Shown here: one piece after another, positions 51,288 through 60,200 of the stretch
How positions within the stretch are numbered: position 1 is the first letter of the stretch
Layout of the letters: every line of letters begins with the position of its first letter
NCBI GenBank assembly: GCA_026391355.1
Contig: JAPLDH010000008.1
Location: 62,001-126,000, forward strand
DNA: 64,000 nucleotides
Direction of reading: 5' to 3'
Origin: Bacteroidota bacterium
GTDB lineage: Bacteria > Bacteroidota > Bacteroidia > Bacteroidales > FEN-979
Position numbers and translations under genes: made by a program
Notes under the pieces: generated by a model
What the model was told of the DNA's origin: nothing
Seen by the model: only the letters and a program-made list of their open reading frames with translations
Database searches by the model: none

Positions 51288-51674
51288 ATGGAAGAAAAAA
51301 ATCAAAATTTTAATGAAAAGTTCAGGAAAAGAACGAAACAATTTGCTATTAAAATTTGCAAATTATTTAATGAGCCAACAAAAAAAGAGTCAACCCGTAT
51401 TATAATCAGACAGTTGATCAGAAGTGGAACATCTCTCGCTGCAAACTTCTGGGCAGCTTCCAGGTCAAGATCTTCTGCAGAATATTATGCAAAACTTTGC
51501 ATTGTTGTAGAAGAAACAGATGAAACTTTATTTTGGTTCGAATTACTGGAAGAAACCGGGTTGTCAAATATCAAGGAGATATCCGAACTTAAACTGGAAG
51601 CCGAAGAATTACTAAAAGTCTTCTCAACAACAAAAAAGAAATTAAAAGATAACAAGAACTCACCAGTTCACTAG
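51288..51674 (+). CDS. Four-helix-bundle protein (IVS-like)
   Basis: A 128-residue protein of the four-helix-bundle family (TIGR02436), whose members include proteins encoded in intervening sequences of 23S rRNA genes. The family signature is clear: FAIKICKLFNEPTKKESTRI, then IRQLIRSGTSLAANFWAASR and SSAEYYAKLCIVVEETDETL. The last residues NSPVH and the stop codon are supplied by the right-hand octamer array, so gene and repeats belong together as a unit. The family fold resembles the Avd accessory protein of diversity-generating retroelements, but no reverse transcriptase is present here. Function unknown. Confidence 0.9.
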   Translation: MEEKNQNFNEKFRKRTKQFAIKICKLFNEPTKKESTRIIIRQLIRSGTSLAANFWAASRSRSSAEYYAKLCIVVEETDETLFWFELLEETGLSNIKEISELKLEAEELLKVFSTTKKKLKDNKNSPVH

Positions 51675-51682
51675 TTCGCCAG
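51659..51682 (-). repeat. Right octamer array of the four-helix-bundle unit
   Basis: On the plus strand CTCACCAG, TTCACTAG, TTCGCCAG, that is three YTGGTGAR units in inverted orientation relative to 51183-51214. The stop codon of the four-helix-bundle gene lies in the second unit. It ends 4 bp before the stop codon of the convergent M28-type peptidase gene. Confidence 0.8.
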
Positions 51683-51686
51683 CTCT

Positions 51687-53090
51687 CTATAACCCATAGG
51701 TATCAATGAGCACCACCAGTGCCGCTACCGCCGCTGCTCCCAGTTGCAATTCCCGGGGGTTGACCGTACTGTATTTGTCTGCTGCTGAATGATGATAATC
51801 AAAATAACGTTGCGAATCGGTTACAAGTCCTATCAGAGGAATTCCGAAGGTTTTCAGGTCATGGATATCAACACCGCTCCCTCCTTTTTCAATTGACCAT
51901 AATCCATAGGGTAAAAGTAACTTCTTCCAGCCTTGTACCTTCTGAACCTGTGTGTCGGTTGCATCAATGGAAAAGCCTTGTGGAGTATCTCCCCCTCGAT
52001 CGCACTCAATGGCCGCCAGGTGTTTTTCGTGGTTAAGCTCATTCTTTACGTACAAAGCATATCTTTTTGCTCCCCGCTGTGCAATTTCTTCATCCATGAA
52101 CACTATTACCCGGATGGAGTGTTTGGGACGGATCCCCAATGTTTTATATAGTCTCAGTACCTCAATTGTCTGGACAACCCCGGATCCATCATCATGTGCT
52201 CCTTCTCCCAGCTCCCAGGAATCGAGATGACCCCCGAAATCAATGATCTCTCCGGGATGCTCTGTTCCGCGGATTTCCCCAATGATATTGTAAGATTTGA
52301 CTTCCGGCAGATCTTTGCAGGTTGTTCTCATAAAAAACGTAAGACCGGGGTCTTTTTTCATCTGTTCACTTAAACGGTCAGCATCATTTGTACTGATTGC
52401 TATGGCAGGAATTTTCATGACAGTATCGGAATAGTGCATGATCCCGGTATGCGGGTTTTCATCATGTACCGGCGTTGCCGATCTGACGACCACACCCACT
52501 GCGCCGTATCTTGCAGCCTGCATGGCGCCTGTGGCCCTGTAAGGTACCGAACTGCCATATGATCCAAAAGTGCTGATAAACGTCGGATCTGCAGGATGGT
52601 TAAAAAATACGATCTTTCCTGTAATTTTTTCTTTTCCTATCCTTGCAAGTTCTTCATAATCACTTACTTCCACAATTGCGGCGATAACGCCTTTTTCACC
52701 GGTTCCAATGGACCCACCCAAAGCACACACATGAAAAGGATGCTTCCCTGTCTTTTTTGAAACCGAATATGCTGTTTCCTGCTTTCCCCTTACCCAATGT
52801 ACAACCTTCATTTCCTGCAGGAAAACGGTATCGAGCCCCATCTTGTCAAGCACCCCTTTTACCCAGAAAACCGCTTTTTCCGCTTGCGGCGATCCGCAGA
52901 TCCTTCCACCGATCTTTGTGCACAGGTATTCCAGGTTCTTATAGGCCACCGGATTCGACAATGCTTCCGAATAGATCTTCCGGATGATAAGGGAATCCTG
53001 GTTTTGGGCAGAGGCTGGTTGGATCGGGAACAATAAACAAACCACAACAAAGAGAAAAAAGAGTATGGGTACTCGCTGAAAATGTAGCAT
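51687..53090 (-). CDS. Secreted M28-family metallopeptidase (carboxypeptidase Q-like)
   Basis: A 467-residue exopeptidase with a signal peptide (to PASAQ). An inserted PA domain (about residues 120-250, TGKIVFFNHPAD) precedes the zinc site: GGHLDSWELGEGAHDDGSGV (first His and bridging Asp), VIVFMDEEIAQRGAKRY (catalytic Glu), AIECDRGG and the final HHSAADKY. The order suits M28 enzymes of the plasma glutamate carboxypeptidase kind, which release amino acids from small peptides. It joins the S46 and M3 peptidases as part of a peptide-scavenging set. Its stop codon adjoins the octamer unit. Confidence 0.92.
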   Translation of the reverse strand: MLHFQRVPILFFLFVVVCLLFPIQPASAQNQDSLIIRKIYSEALSNPVAYKNLEYLCTKIGGRICGSPQAEKAVFWVKGVLDKMGLDTVFLQEMKVVHWVRGKQETAYSVSKKTGKHPFHVCALGGSIGTGEKGVIAAIVEVSDYEELARIGKEKITGKIVFFNHPADPTFISTFGSYGSSVPYRATGAMQAARYGAVGVVVRSATPVHDENPHTGIMHYSDTVMKIPAIAISTNDADRLSEQMKKDPGLTFFMRTTCKDLPEVKSYNIIGEIRGTEHPGEIIDFGGHLDSWELGEGAHDDGSGVVQTIEVLRLYKTLGIRPKHSIRVIVFMDEEIAQRGAKRYALYVKNELNHEKHLAAIECDRGGDTPQGFSIDATDTQVQKVQGWKKLLLPYGLWSIEKGGSGVDIHDLKTFGIPLIGLVTDSQRYFDYHHSAADKYSTVNPRELQLGAAAVAALVVLIDTYGL

Positions 53091-53187
53091 AACATATTAG
53101 GATTGGACCTTACAAAGTTATTAACAATCATGTTACCTTTTCATTTTTCCCTGATTAAGCTTTATGATACTTCAAATTGTCAATAAT

Positions 53188-54312
53188 ATGAGAAGACGTA
53201 TTGTTATTTTCTTTTTTTCGGTAATTATGGCTTTTTCGGGGAAAGGGCAGATTATGGGTTGGGAACCATTGGGTTTGACGGGTTATGGACCTTCCCCATG
53301 GCCAATAACTTTTGCAGATTTGAACCTTGCGGTTGGAGGGTTGACTCGTGGGCCGGGGGTCACCACTACAGGTTCTGCTGCGGCAAACGGGTGGGGTGGT
53401 ACGGGATTTTTTTATGCGACAGCATCTGCAGGCATTGCTGCAAACGCTTTTGTCACGTTTACCATTGAAGCAAACAATGGTTACCTGGTTTCCCTTTCAG
53501 CACTGGATCTGAATTACCGTCGGTCGGCATCCGGGCCACCTTCCGGGTTATTGCAATACCAGGTGGATAATGGTGCATTTTACGACATCTGCACATTGAC
53601 TTTTCCCTCCTCAACAGGAAGCGGAGGTTCGATCCCCCAGGTTATCCTTACAACTTTTGTCGCTCTGCAAAACGTCCATCACGGAACCCTTATTACGATC
53701 AGGATTATCCCTTATGGCGCTTCTTCTTCACTGGGAACCTGGTATGTTTATAATGTGACGAATCCGGCGGGATATGATCTTAAAATGAATGGAACAGTTA
53801 CATCCGATAATTCTCCGGTTACTTATACCTGGGTCGGGAATGATGGTGGAAACTGGACAACTCCCGCAAACTGGAATCCCACACGACAGGTACCTGCCGA
53901 TAATGACATTCTCCTGTTCAACTATGGGTTTTCAAAGACAATCCAGATGGTACCGGGGGAAACTGTGGGTCAGGTGATCATTTCAGCAAATACCATTGTA
54001 AATTTAATTGCATCGGGAAGCAATACATTAACGATCATCGGCGGCGTGGGGGATGATTTTATCGTTCCTTCCGGTTCACAATTGCTTGTTTCCGGTGCTA
54101 ATCCTCTTGCTGTATCCTGCTCTCCGGGCATAACATCAGTAATTACTGGAATCCTTTCAATAAATGGAAACCTGATCATTGGGACAGGTTCGTCATTTAA
54201 AGTAAATCCTGGAAGTTCTGTTACCGTTGAGGGGAATATAGTTATTAATGGAGGCACGAACCAGTTCGGGGAAAAAAGTGCAGAAACTATGCATGATTAT
54301 TGCAATTACTGA
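53188..54312 (+). CDS. Secreted beta-rich surface protein, truncated at the C-terminus
   Basis: A 374-residue frame. The ATG at 53188 starts a signal peptide (MRRRIVIFFFSVIMAFSGKG). The first 200 residues form a beta-sandwich-like part (FVTFTIEANNGYLVSLSALD); a WVGNDGGNWTTPANWNPTRQ segment follows, then repeats such as LLVSGANPLAV and ILSINGNLIIGTGSSF, common in large T9SS cargo. The final residues (after NGGTNQFG) are in DNA that also encodes the end of the convergent regulator on the other strand (26-bp overlap), and no T9SS tail exists. I think the gene lost its 3' part by deletion. Confidence 0.6.
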   Translation: MRRRIVIFFFSVIMAFSGKGQIMGWEPLGLTGYGPSPWPITFADLNLAVGGLTRGPGVTTTGSAAANGWGGTGFFYATASAGIAANAFVTFTIEANNGYLVSLSALDLNYRRSASGPPSGLLQYQVDNGAFYDICTLTFPSSTGSGGSIPQVILTTFVALQNVHHGTLITIRIIPYGASSSLGTWYVYNVTNPAGYDLKMNGTVTSDNSPVTYTWVGNDGGNWTTPANWNPTRQVPADNDILLFNYGFSKTIQMVPGETVGQVIISANTIVNLIASGSNTLTIIGGVGDDFIVPSGSQLLVSGANPLAVSCSPGITSVITGILSINGNLIIGTGSSFKVNPGSSVTVEGNIVINGGTNQFGEKSAETMHDYCNY

Positions 54313-54751
54313 ATTGCTGCGAATTCAGTTGTTGCGTAAGTTGTTTGATCTGGTTCTCAAGCCGGGCCTGGTAAATTGATAATTGCAGCCCGCAATGCAC
54401 CATATAAATATCAAATGGTTTTACCTGCACAGGAGCAGGCCGTGTTGAGAATATCCTATCGAAAAGGGCCAGTTGACCAAGACCTGTCAGAAACATAACA
54501 CCACAGGAGTAATTTTCATAAATACTTTGAGCTGCTTCAATCCCGTCCAACTTTCCTTTTAACGTGATATCCATGATCACTGCATCCGGGAATTTATCAG
54601 TTCCCTTGTTCTTTTCAAGATATTTCAAACCGTCTTCAGCAGTAGTAAACATAGACATGACTTCATACCCCAGATTCATCAGTTGCCGCTTCAAATCTGT
54701 TGCAGGAATGAATTCATCCTCAAAGATCAGAATTTTAGAATGGACCATCAT
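54287..54751 (-). CDS. Stand-alone receiver-domain response regulator
   Basis: A 154-residue single-domain receiver. KILIFEDEFIPATDL begins the fold; the phosphorylation Asp is in AVIMDITLKGKLDGIEAA, the Thr in GVMFLTGLG, and the Lys in VQVKPFDIY. No DNA-binding domain follows, only a helical, Gln-rich tail (IKQLTQQLNSQQFSN). It may act through a separate partner kinase or other protein; none lies adjacent. The ATG at 54751 (or the next codon) is chosen because upstream residues are not receiver-like. The tail may have been altered by the event that truncated the convergent gene. Confidence 0.82.
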   Translation of the reverse strand: MMVHSKILIFEDEFIPATDLKRQLMNLGYEVMSMFTTAEDGLKYLEKNKGTDKFPDAVIMDITLKGKLDGIEAAQSIYENYSCGVMFLTGLGQLALFDRIFSTRPAPVQVKPFDIYMVHCGLQLSIYQARLENQIKQLTQQLNSQQFSNCNNHA

Positions 54752-54950
54752 GTATTGATGAATTGACAAAGATAATATAAAACTTATAAAAAACCTATCA
54801 AAAATGGCGATTATGCAAAAAATATTTTTCTGCATTCGTCGAGTTGCGTATCCGTAAAACCTACCGGTTGAAAACCGGCCTTGCAACATGGAAAATAAAT
54901 TTTTACCGGTTTAACGATGAGATCGATGAGATCATTTGTTTTCGATTTGC

Positions 54951-55415
54951 TTACTTCCGTTTTTTTTTGAAAAAATCTTTCATCAACCGGGTACATTCTT
55001 CTTCCAGGATACCGGATATAACAACTGTTTTCGGGTGCAACAGGTTCTGCCTGATCAACCGGTATCCTCGTTTTTCATCGGAAGCCCCGTAAACAAGCTG
55101 TCCAAGCTGAGCCCAGAAAGATGCTCCCGCGCACATCACACAAGGCTCGATTGTCACGTAAAGGGTACATTCATCCAGGTATTTCCCTCCCAGGTGATCC
55201 GAGGCAGCCGTAAATGCCTGCATTTCTGCATGTGCTGTTACGTCATTCAGCGTTTCCGTGAGATTGTGCGCACGGGCAATGATCCGGTTGTTGCAGACGA
55301 CAACAGCTCCAATGGGCACCTCATCTTTTTCAAGAGCCTTCCGGGCTTCTTTCAGGGCTTCCGACATGAAGAACTCATGAGAACCCAGGGGATATGATGG
55401 TTTATTTTTGAGCAT
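54951..55415 (-). CDS. tadA: tRNA-specific adenosine deaminase TadA
   Basis: A 154-residue zinc deaminase that converts adenosine 34 of tRNA-Arg(ACG) to inosine. The active site is complete: NDVTAHAEMQAF (His and catalytic Glu) and TIEPCVMCAGA (the two zinc Cys). The N-terminal HEFFMSEALKEARKALEKDE and the PIGAVVVCNNRII strand are typical. Guanine deaminases share the fold, but the length and TIEPCVMCAGA segment favour TadA. Single gene. Confidence 0.9.
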   Translation of the reverse strand: MLKNKPSYPLGSHEFFMSEALKEARKALEKDEVPIGAVVVCNNRIIARAHNLTETLNDVTAHAEMQAFTAASDHLGGKYLDECTLYVTIEPCVMCAGASFWAQLGQLVYGASDEKRGYRLIRQNLLHPKTVVISGILEEECTRLMKDFFKKKRK

Positions 55416-55475
55416 ATTAACCTATGAATATGTAAATGACGAATATGCGAATAACGAATGACTATTGCCTATTGC

Positions 55476-58214
55476 CTAATATACTACGATCTTCTTTGAT
55501 GACTTTTCACGACCCTCCTTTACAATATCGAAATAATATATGCCCCTTGGAAATGAAGACAGATCAATTGTTTCACGATTTTCTCCGGGTAGCAATGTCT
55601 TCGTAAAATCTTCCAGGATTTTTCCACTTTGGTCATATATCTTTAGGATGATCCTGCCATTACACTTTCCATCAAATGTGATATTTACATTTCCTCTTGT
55701 GGGATTGGGATAGATGCTGAACTTTGGAGGGTCCAACTCCTTTATTCCGGTTGGGAGATCCCATGTAGTTGTAAAAAGCCCACGACCATGGGTGGCAGCA
55801 AGTACTGTATTGTCTGACTTCCTTAGATCGAGCATATCAACTCTTACGTTGGCCATTCCGGTTATGTCGGGAGTCCACACAACATCTGTCTGGTTAATGT
55901 TGCCGGTTGTCCATGTACCGGTTTCTGTGGCCAGCATGGCATAATTTGCGTTATCGGGATGATAGATCGCCCACCTGATAGGCATGTCGGGAAGGTTGCC
56001 TTCGCGGTCCTGCCAGGTCAATCCACCGTCGTAGGACTGCCATACCGACGGAACACCATAATTGGAGAAAGTAACCAGCAGGGTATCTTCCGAACCTCCG
56101 ATTGCGATACAGGAAATATTTCCGGCTGGGAAATTGGAACCCGTAATTTCGCTTGCCATGGGAGTGGTTTCGGCATGAGTCACCCTAAATAGTTTTCCTG
56201 CCTGCGTTCCTAAAAAGATCGTACTTTGATTTGACGGTGAAAACGGAGAATACCTGACACATGAAAAATAGGCTGTTGAGCCGGTATTGACCGGAATAAT
56301 TTCACCATACGCAGAATAAGTATCCATATCCCTTATTCTCAATATCTTATCCTGATAATTTCCAATAAAATCAGTCGCGTTTGCAAACAGGATCTTTTGT
56401 TTATAATCATAATCTGCAGGGTTGACAAATACCCCACTGGTTATCGCTACATTATTCGCATAAGGTCCTATACCGAAAATGATCCATGAATTATAATAAA
56501 CCGAAGTGATATAGATATTTGGGTTGAGTTTGTCGTAAAAACAATAAGCGCCATCACCCCCGCTTACCATATCGTTGATCGACAAAGGATTTCCCGTATA
56601 GTGAAGACTTCCGTTATCCTGAAGGCCTCCGACAAATTTTTGCTGTCCGGATGTAGGAATTATACCACAGGAATAGAACTGTAACGTTGTATAATTTTTA
56701 TTCCGTTGGTCAAAATAGGGTTGCGCCTGTGTGCCTGTTGCGGTATAGAAAATACCTCCATCGCTGCCAAACAGGATTTCCGAGGATGAACCGGGTTTAA
56801 AAAGGATGATATGCTGATCGGCATGTATGTATTCAGGACCCCCGCCTCCATACATCAATGACCAATCGCTGATATGACTCCAGGAATCGCCCCCGTCGGT
56901 GCTTTTATACATATCCAGGCCACCTGCATAAACATTGTTTGCATTATTCGGATCTACTGCGATATCCAAGGCATGCCAGGCAATGTATGCAAAATTGGTA
57001 TCCGAAAGTCCTGCCGGATATGGGGGAATGCTTTTTTTAACCCAGGTACTGCCTCCATCGGAAGACCGCAGCACATGCAGGCACCAGTATTTTAGAAAAC
57101 CATTGACAGGGTTATACGCTCCGGATGCAATCATTGCATAAACCACCAAAGGATCAGACGGCGCTGCTGCAAGAACGACTCTTCCGGGGATATTAAAATC
57201 CGGCGCACTTTCAATTTCAGACTGATACGTGGCGTCGATAATCCACGAACCGGCCGTGCCCAGATCGGAATAGAGAAGGATTGCTCCTCCATTTCCGTCG
57301 AGGTTTGGACGGCTTCCAACATAGATCCTTCCGTCAGCTCCGATCGCGATATCCGATACTGCATAGGAAACGGTATGACCCGGTATATCAGGAAGTACCT
57401 GTTGCCAGGTGGTACCTCCATCCGTGCTCCTGAACAATCCATCGGAAGGCAGGCTCTGGTGCTGTTGAAACTCATAAAGCCCTGAAGCCACTCCTGCATA
57501 AATAACACTTATTCCGCTTTCACTTCGTATCTGTATTTTGGTTACATAAGCAAAACCTGTTGTGCCGGTCAGAAGGTTCCATGTCTGACCGCCATCTGTC
57601 GATTTCCAGATACCATCACCCAAACCCGAGGATTCACGGTAGGTCTGGATCGCTGTTTCTGCTTCTCCTGTTCCAATATAGAAAACCTGGGGATGGAGTG
57701 GATCATAGGTTATACACCGGACAGACAGATCACTCCAGAAATCGCCAACCGGAACCCATGATTCGCTTGTACTGGTGATATCCCCAATGTACCAGAGTCC
57801 GCCTGTAATACCTCCTGCCCACACTTTTTTATGGTTTGGATCGTTGGGATCGTACATGATTGTGCGCGTCCGTCCACCCATATCTGCTTCATATCCCTGC
57901 CACTGGAGGAGGGCCAATCCCGATTTCTTTTCAATCAATTTTCTGGTTTGCCGGTAGGCATTCAGTAACCGTTCACGCGGAACTTTCCCGGTTTCAGGAT
58001 CGAGTGTCATCAGATAATCTTGAAATACAGCCATATCCGGTCCATCCGCATAAAGGTTCTCTTTCTCAGATTTATCTTGCTTGGGAACTTTTTTAGACTC
58101 TTTTCTCAGGAATGTTTCAAAACGGCTTCGTTTGAATTTATTGGAGGTGAAACAGACATACGTCCCTGAAACCAGGATAGCCGCGAGGAGCAGAAAAATA
58201 TATACTTTTTTCAT
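55476..58214 (-). CDS. Large sortilin/BNR-repeat propeller protein with T9SS sorting tail
   Basis: A 912-residue secreted protein. A signal peptide or anchor (about residues 3-22) is followed by a charged linker and then two propeller-like sections rich in Asp-box strands (GIWKSTDGGQTWNLLTG, LFRSTDGGTTWQQ, MYKSTDGGDSWSH, VWQSYDGGLTWQD), as in VPS10/sortilin-type glycosidase-like proteins. The C-terminal 85 residues are a T9SS type A tail: KFSIYPNPTRGNVNITF, LKIYDQSGKI, FPRGIYYFDIVKEG and a basic KKIVVY end. Surface-exposed or released; substrate unknown. It is one of three such propeller proteins in the window. Confidence 0.92.
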   Translation of the reverse strand: MKKVYIFLLLAAILVSGTYVCFTSNKFKRSRFETFLRKESKKVPKQDKSEKENLYADGPDMAVFQDYLMTLDPETGKVPRERLLNAYRQTRKLIEKKSGLALLQWQGYEADMGGRTRTIMYDPNDPNHKKVWAGGITGGLWYIGDITSTSESWVPVGDFWSDLSVRCITYDPLHPQVFYIGTGEAETAIQTYRESSGLGDGIWKSTDGGQTWNLLTGTTGFAYVTKIQIRSESGISVIYAGVASGLYEFQQHQSLPSDGLFRSTDGGTTWQQVLPDIPGHTVSYAVSDIAIGADGRIYVGSRPNLDGNGGAILLYSDLGTAGSWIIDATYQSEIESAPDFNIPGRVVLAAAPSDPLVVYAMIASGAYNPVNGFLKYWCLHVLRSSDGGSTWVKKSIPPYPAGLSDTNFAYIAWHALDIAVDPNNANNVYAGGLDMYKSTDGGDSWSHISDWSLMYGGGGPEYIHADQHIILFKPGSSSEILFGSDGGIFYTATGTQAQPYFDQRNKNYTTLQFYSCGIIPTSGQQKFVGGLQDNGSLHYTGNPLSINDMVSGGDGAYCFYDKLNPNIYITSVYYNSWIIFGIGPYANNVAITSGVFVNPADYDYKQKILFANATDFIGNYQDKILRIRDMDTYSAYGEIIPVNTGSTAYFSCVRYSPFSPSNQSTIFLGTQAGKLFRVTHAETTPMASEITGSNFPAGNISCIAIGGSEDTLLVTFSNYGVPSVWQSYDGGLTWQDREGNLPDMPIRWAIYHPDNANYAMLATETGTWTTGNINQTDVVWTPDITGMANVRVDMLDLRKSDNTVLAATHGRGLFTTTWDLPTGIKELDPPKFSIYPNPTRGNVNITFDGKCNGRIILKIYDQSGKILEDFTKTLLPGENRETIDLSSFPRGIYYFDIVKEGREKSSKKIVVY

Positions 58215-58336
58215 TGTAATTTGAACCTTATGATGATTAGTGATAAGATAATTTGTCTCTCACAAAGTTATTATTTTTCAATTCAAGAAAGCTGAAGATC
58301 AATAATCCGGCAGAAAGAAAGAGAAGAAAGAAAAAG

Positions 58337-59023
58337 CTATTCCAGTAAACTTTTTTTCAGATCATCCAGTTCATAAGCATCCCTGAGATGGTAGTTGCCG
58401 ATGCGGTTGCGGCATAATGCGTTTAAATGCGCACCACAATGCAGCGCTTTCCCAAAGTCCCTTGCCATTGCGCGGATGTAAGTGCCTTTGCTGACCGATA
58501 CCCGGAAATCAACATAGGGTAATCGTAAACCGGTAATTTCAAATGCGCTGATGGTGACCTGTTTCGGATTGACCACCACTTCCTGGTCTTTCCGGGCATA
58601 ATCATAGGCCCTTTTCCCTTTGATCTTAATGGCAGAATAAATCGGTGGAACCTGTGAAAAAGTGCCGGTCATGGATTTCACGACATTTTGTATTTCCTGT
58701 TCAGTAATATGATCCCATGAATGAACAGTATCGACCTCCGTTTCCAGGTCAAATGAAGGTGTTGTTGATCCCAGGGTAAAAGTTCCGGTGTATTCTTTAT
58801 CCAGGTCTTTGAATTGTTCAATTTGTTTGGTGAATTTTCCGGTGCAAAGGATCAGCAGGCCTGTGGCCAGAGGATCAAGGGTGCCTGTATGACCAATCTT
58901 AATCTTTTTTATTCCCAAACCTCCGCGAAGGAACATACGGATGTTGTTAACCACATCAAAAGAGGTCCACTGATAGGGTTTGTTTATCAGCAAAATTTCT
59001 CCTTCTTCGAAATTGAACTTCAT
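58337..59023 (-). CDS. truB: tRNA pseudouridine(55) synthase TruB
   Basis: A 228-residue enzyme that makes pseudouridine 55 in the T loop of tRNAs. The catalytic Asp lies in GHTGTLDPLATGLLILC, near the N-terminus. VPPIYSAIKIKGKRAYDYAR and SKGTYIRAMARDFGKAL are further TruB signatures. The uppP stop codon overlaps its ATG (TGATG), so translation is coupled. A GTG one codon upstream is an alternative start. It is the last gene of the ftsX-DUF3098-uppP-truB block. Confidence 0.95.
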   Translation of the reverse strand: MKFNFEEGEILLINKPYQWTSFDVVNNIRMFLRGGLGIKKIKIGHTGTLDPLATGLLILCTGKFTKQIEQFKDLDKEYTGTFTLGSTTPSFDLETEVDTVHSWDHITEQEIQNVVKSMTGTFSQVPPIYSAIKIKGKRAYDYARKDQEVVVNPKQVTISAFEITGLRLPYVDFRVSVSKGTYIRAMARDFGKALHCGAHLNALCRNRIGNYHLRDAYELDDLKKSLLE

Positions 59024-59829
59024 CACAGGATTTTAATATTCCCGCCAAAAATAATGATCAGGAGGATAACGAGCCCGATCACAATCCGGTAGTAACCAAA
59101 AAGTTTGAATCCATACCGGGTCAGGAATGCGATAAAGGCTTTAATGGCAATGATCGCTACGATAAAAGCAATCAGGTTTCCGATCAGAAGCAGCAAGAGA
59201 TTATGATTGTTAAGGATAGCAGGTGTTTCCTTATGGGCATCCCAGAGACTCTTTGCAAAAGCGCCGGCAAGTGTGGGAACAGCAAGGAAAAATGAAAACT
59301 CGGCAGCAACTTTCCGTGTAAGTTTCTGCTGCATCCCACCGATGATCGTTGCAGCGCTGCGGCTGAAACCGGGAAAAACGATTGCCAGTAACTGGAAAAA
59401 CCCGATCACCAGTGAATTCTTATACGAAATGTTTTCCTCCTTGTCGATGACAGGATTTTTAAACCAATTATCCACGAAGATCAGGATAATCCCTCCCAAT
59501 AACATCACGATCGTGATGAACAAAGGGTTTTCCAGCGCTCTGTCGATGTGCTTCTTTAAAAGTATACCAACAATTGCGGCAGGAATAAAGGCAACCAGTA
59601 GCTTCAGATAGAACCTGAGTTTGCTGAAATCAAAAAATTTCCTCCAGTAGATCAGGATGACGGAAATAATAGCCCCGAACTGGATATTTTCAATAAAAAG
59701 TGTGGTAAACGGATCTTTTTCAATACCAAGGAATGCTGAAGCGAGTGCCATGTGACCTGTGGAGGATACCGGTAAAAACTCGGTAATTCCTTCAATGACC
59801 GAAAGGATCAATAACTGGAAAAACGTCAT
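59023..59829 (-). CDS. uppP: Undecaprenyl-diphosphatase UppP
   Basis: A 268-residue membrane phosphatase with about eight helices. It recycles undecaprenyl pyrophosphate, the lipid carrier of peptidoglycan. The two family motifs are EGITEFLPVSSTGHMAL (about residues 13-29) and PGFSRSAATIIGG, with the catalytic Ser and Arg residues. The order ftsX-DUF3098-uppP-truB, with gaps of 1-46 bp, is conserved in Bacteroidota, which supports an operon for envelope growth. Confidence 0.95.
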   Translation of the reverse strand: MTFFQLLILSVIEGITEFLPVSSTGHMALASAFLGIEKDPFTTLFIENIQFGAIISVILIYWRKFFDFSKLRFYLKLLVAFIPAAIVGILLKKHIDRALENPLFITIVMLLGGIILIFVDNWFKNPVIDKEENISYKNSLVIGFFQLLAIVFPGFSRSAATIIGGMQQKLTRKVAAEFSFFLAVPTLAGAFAKSLWDAHKETPAILNNHNLLLLLIGNLIAFIVAIIAIKAFIAFLTRYGFKLFGYYRIVIGLVILLIIIFGGNIKIL

Positions 59830-59830
59830 T

Positions 59831-60154
59831 TTAATCCTTTGGTTTCTTCATGATGGCAACGATCTCAATGATATAGCCCGCTATGATGAGGATCGGCGCC
59901 AAGGTAAGGCGTTGAAAATTAAAAATTGCAGGATTAAATACTTTCGGATCATCTGAACCACCGCCGATCATTAGGATGAACCCAAGAATAATGAAAGCCA
60001 GTCCGATGAACATGATCCGGTAGTTGTCCTTATTAAATGCAAAATCACCTGTTTTTACAATAACCGGCTGCTTTGGGGCGGCAGCAGTCGGTGCACTTTT
60101 AGGTGCCTGTGATTGTGTCCTTACAGTACCTGTTGGTTTACTTTTCTGTGTCAT
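59831..60154 (-). CDS. DUF3098 membrane protein
   Basis: A 107-residue protein with a charged, Ala/Pro-rich N-terminus and two transmembrane helices (YRIMFIGLAFIILGFILMIG and TLAPILIIAGYIIEIVAIM). The segment FAFNKDNYRIMF and the VFNPAIFNFQRL loop are typical of DUF3098. It ends 1 bp before uppP and follows ftsX closely; it may act with FtsX or UppP in the envelope, though no function has been shown. Confidence 0.88.
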   Translation of the reverse strand: MTQKSKPTGTVRTQSQAPKSAPTAAAPKQPVIVKTGDFAFNKDNYRIMFIGLAFIILGFILMIGGGSDDPKVFNPAIFNFQRLTLAPILIIAGYIIEIVAIMKKPKD

Positions 60155-60200
60155 CGTTTGAACTCCAATTAACGGTCAAAATTACTGATTTTTTTGGAAA

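Noticed and set aside
51183-51682. Diversity-generating retroelement (Avd-like helical bundle near repeats)
   Set aside because: No reverse transcriptase and no template/variable repeat pair were found nearby; the repeats are short octamers, so only the structural similarity of the protein family is left.
54811-54996. Short frames on both strands between the receiver gene and tadA
   Set aside because: The minus-strand frame has a Cys-containing, partly protein-like sequence, but it overlaps the tadA 3' end and has no start signal. A small hairpin (CCGGTT-GAA-AACCGG, 54864-54878) in this spacer could be a weak tadA terminator but lacks a good T-run.
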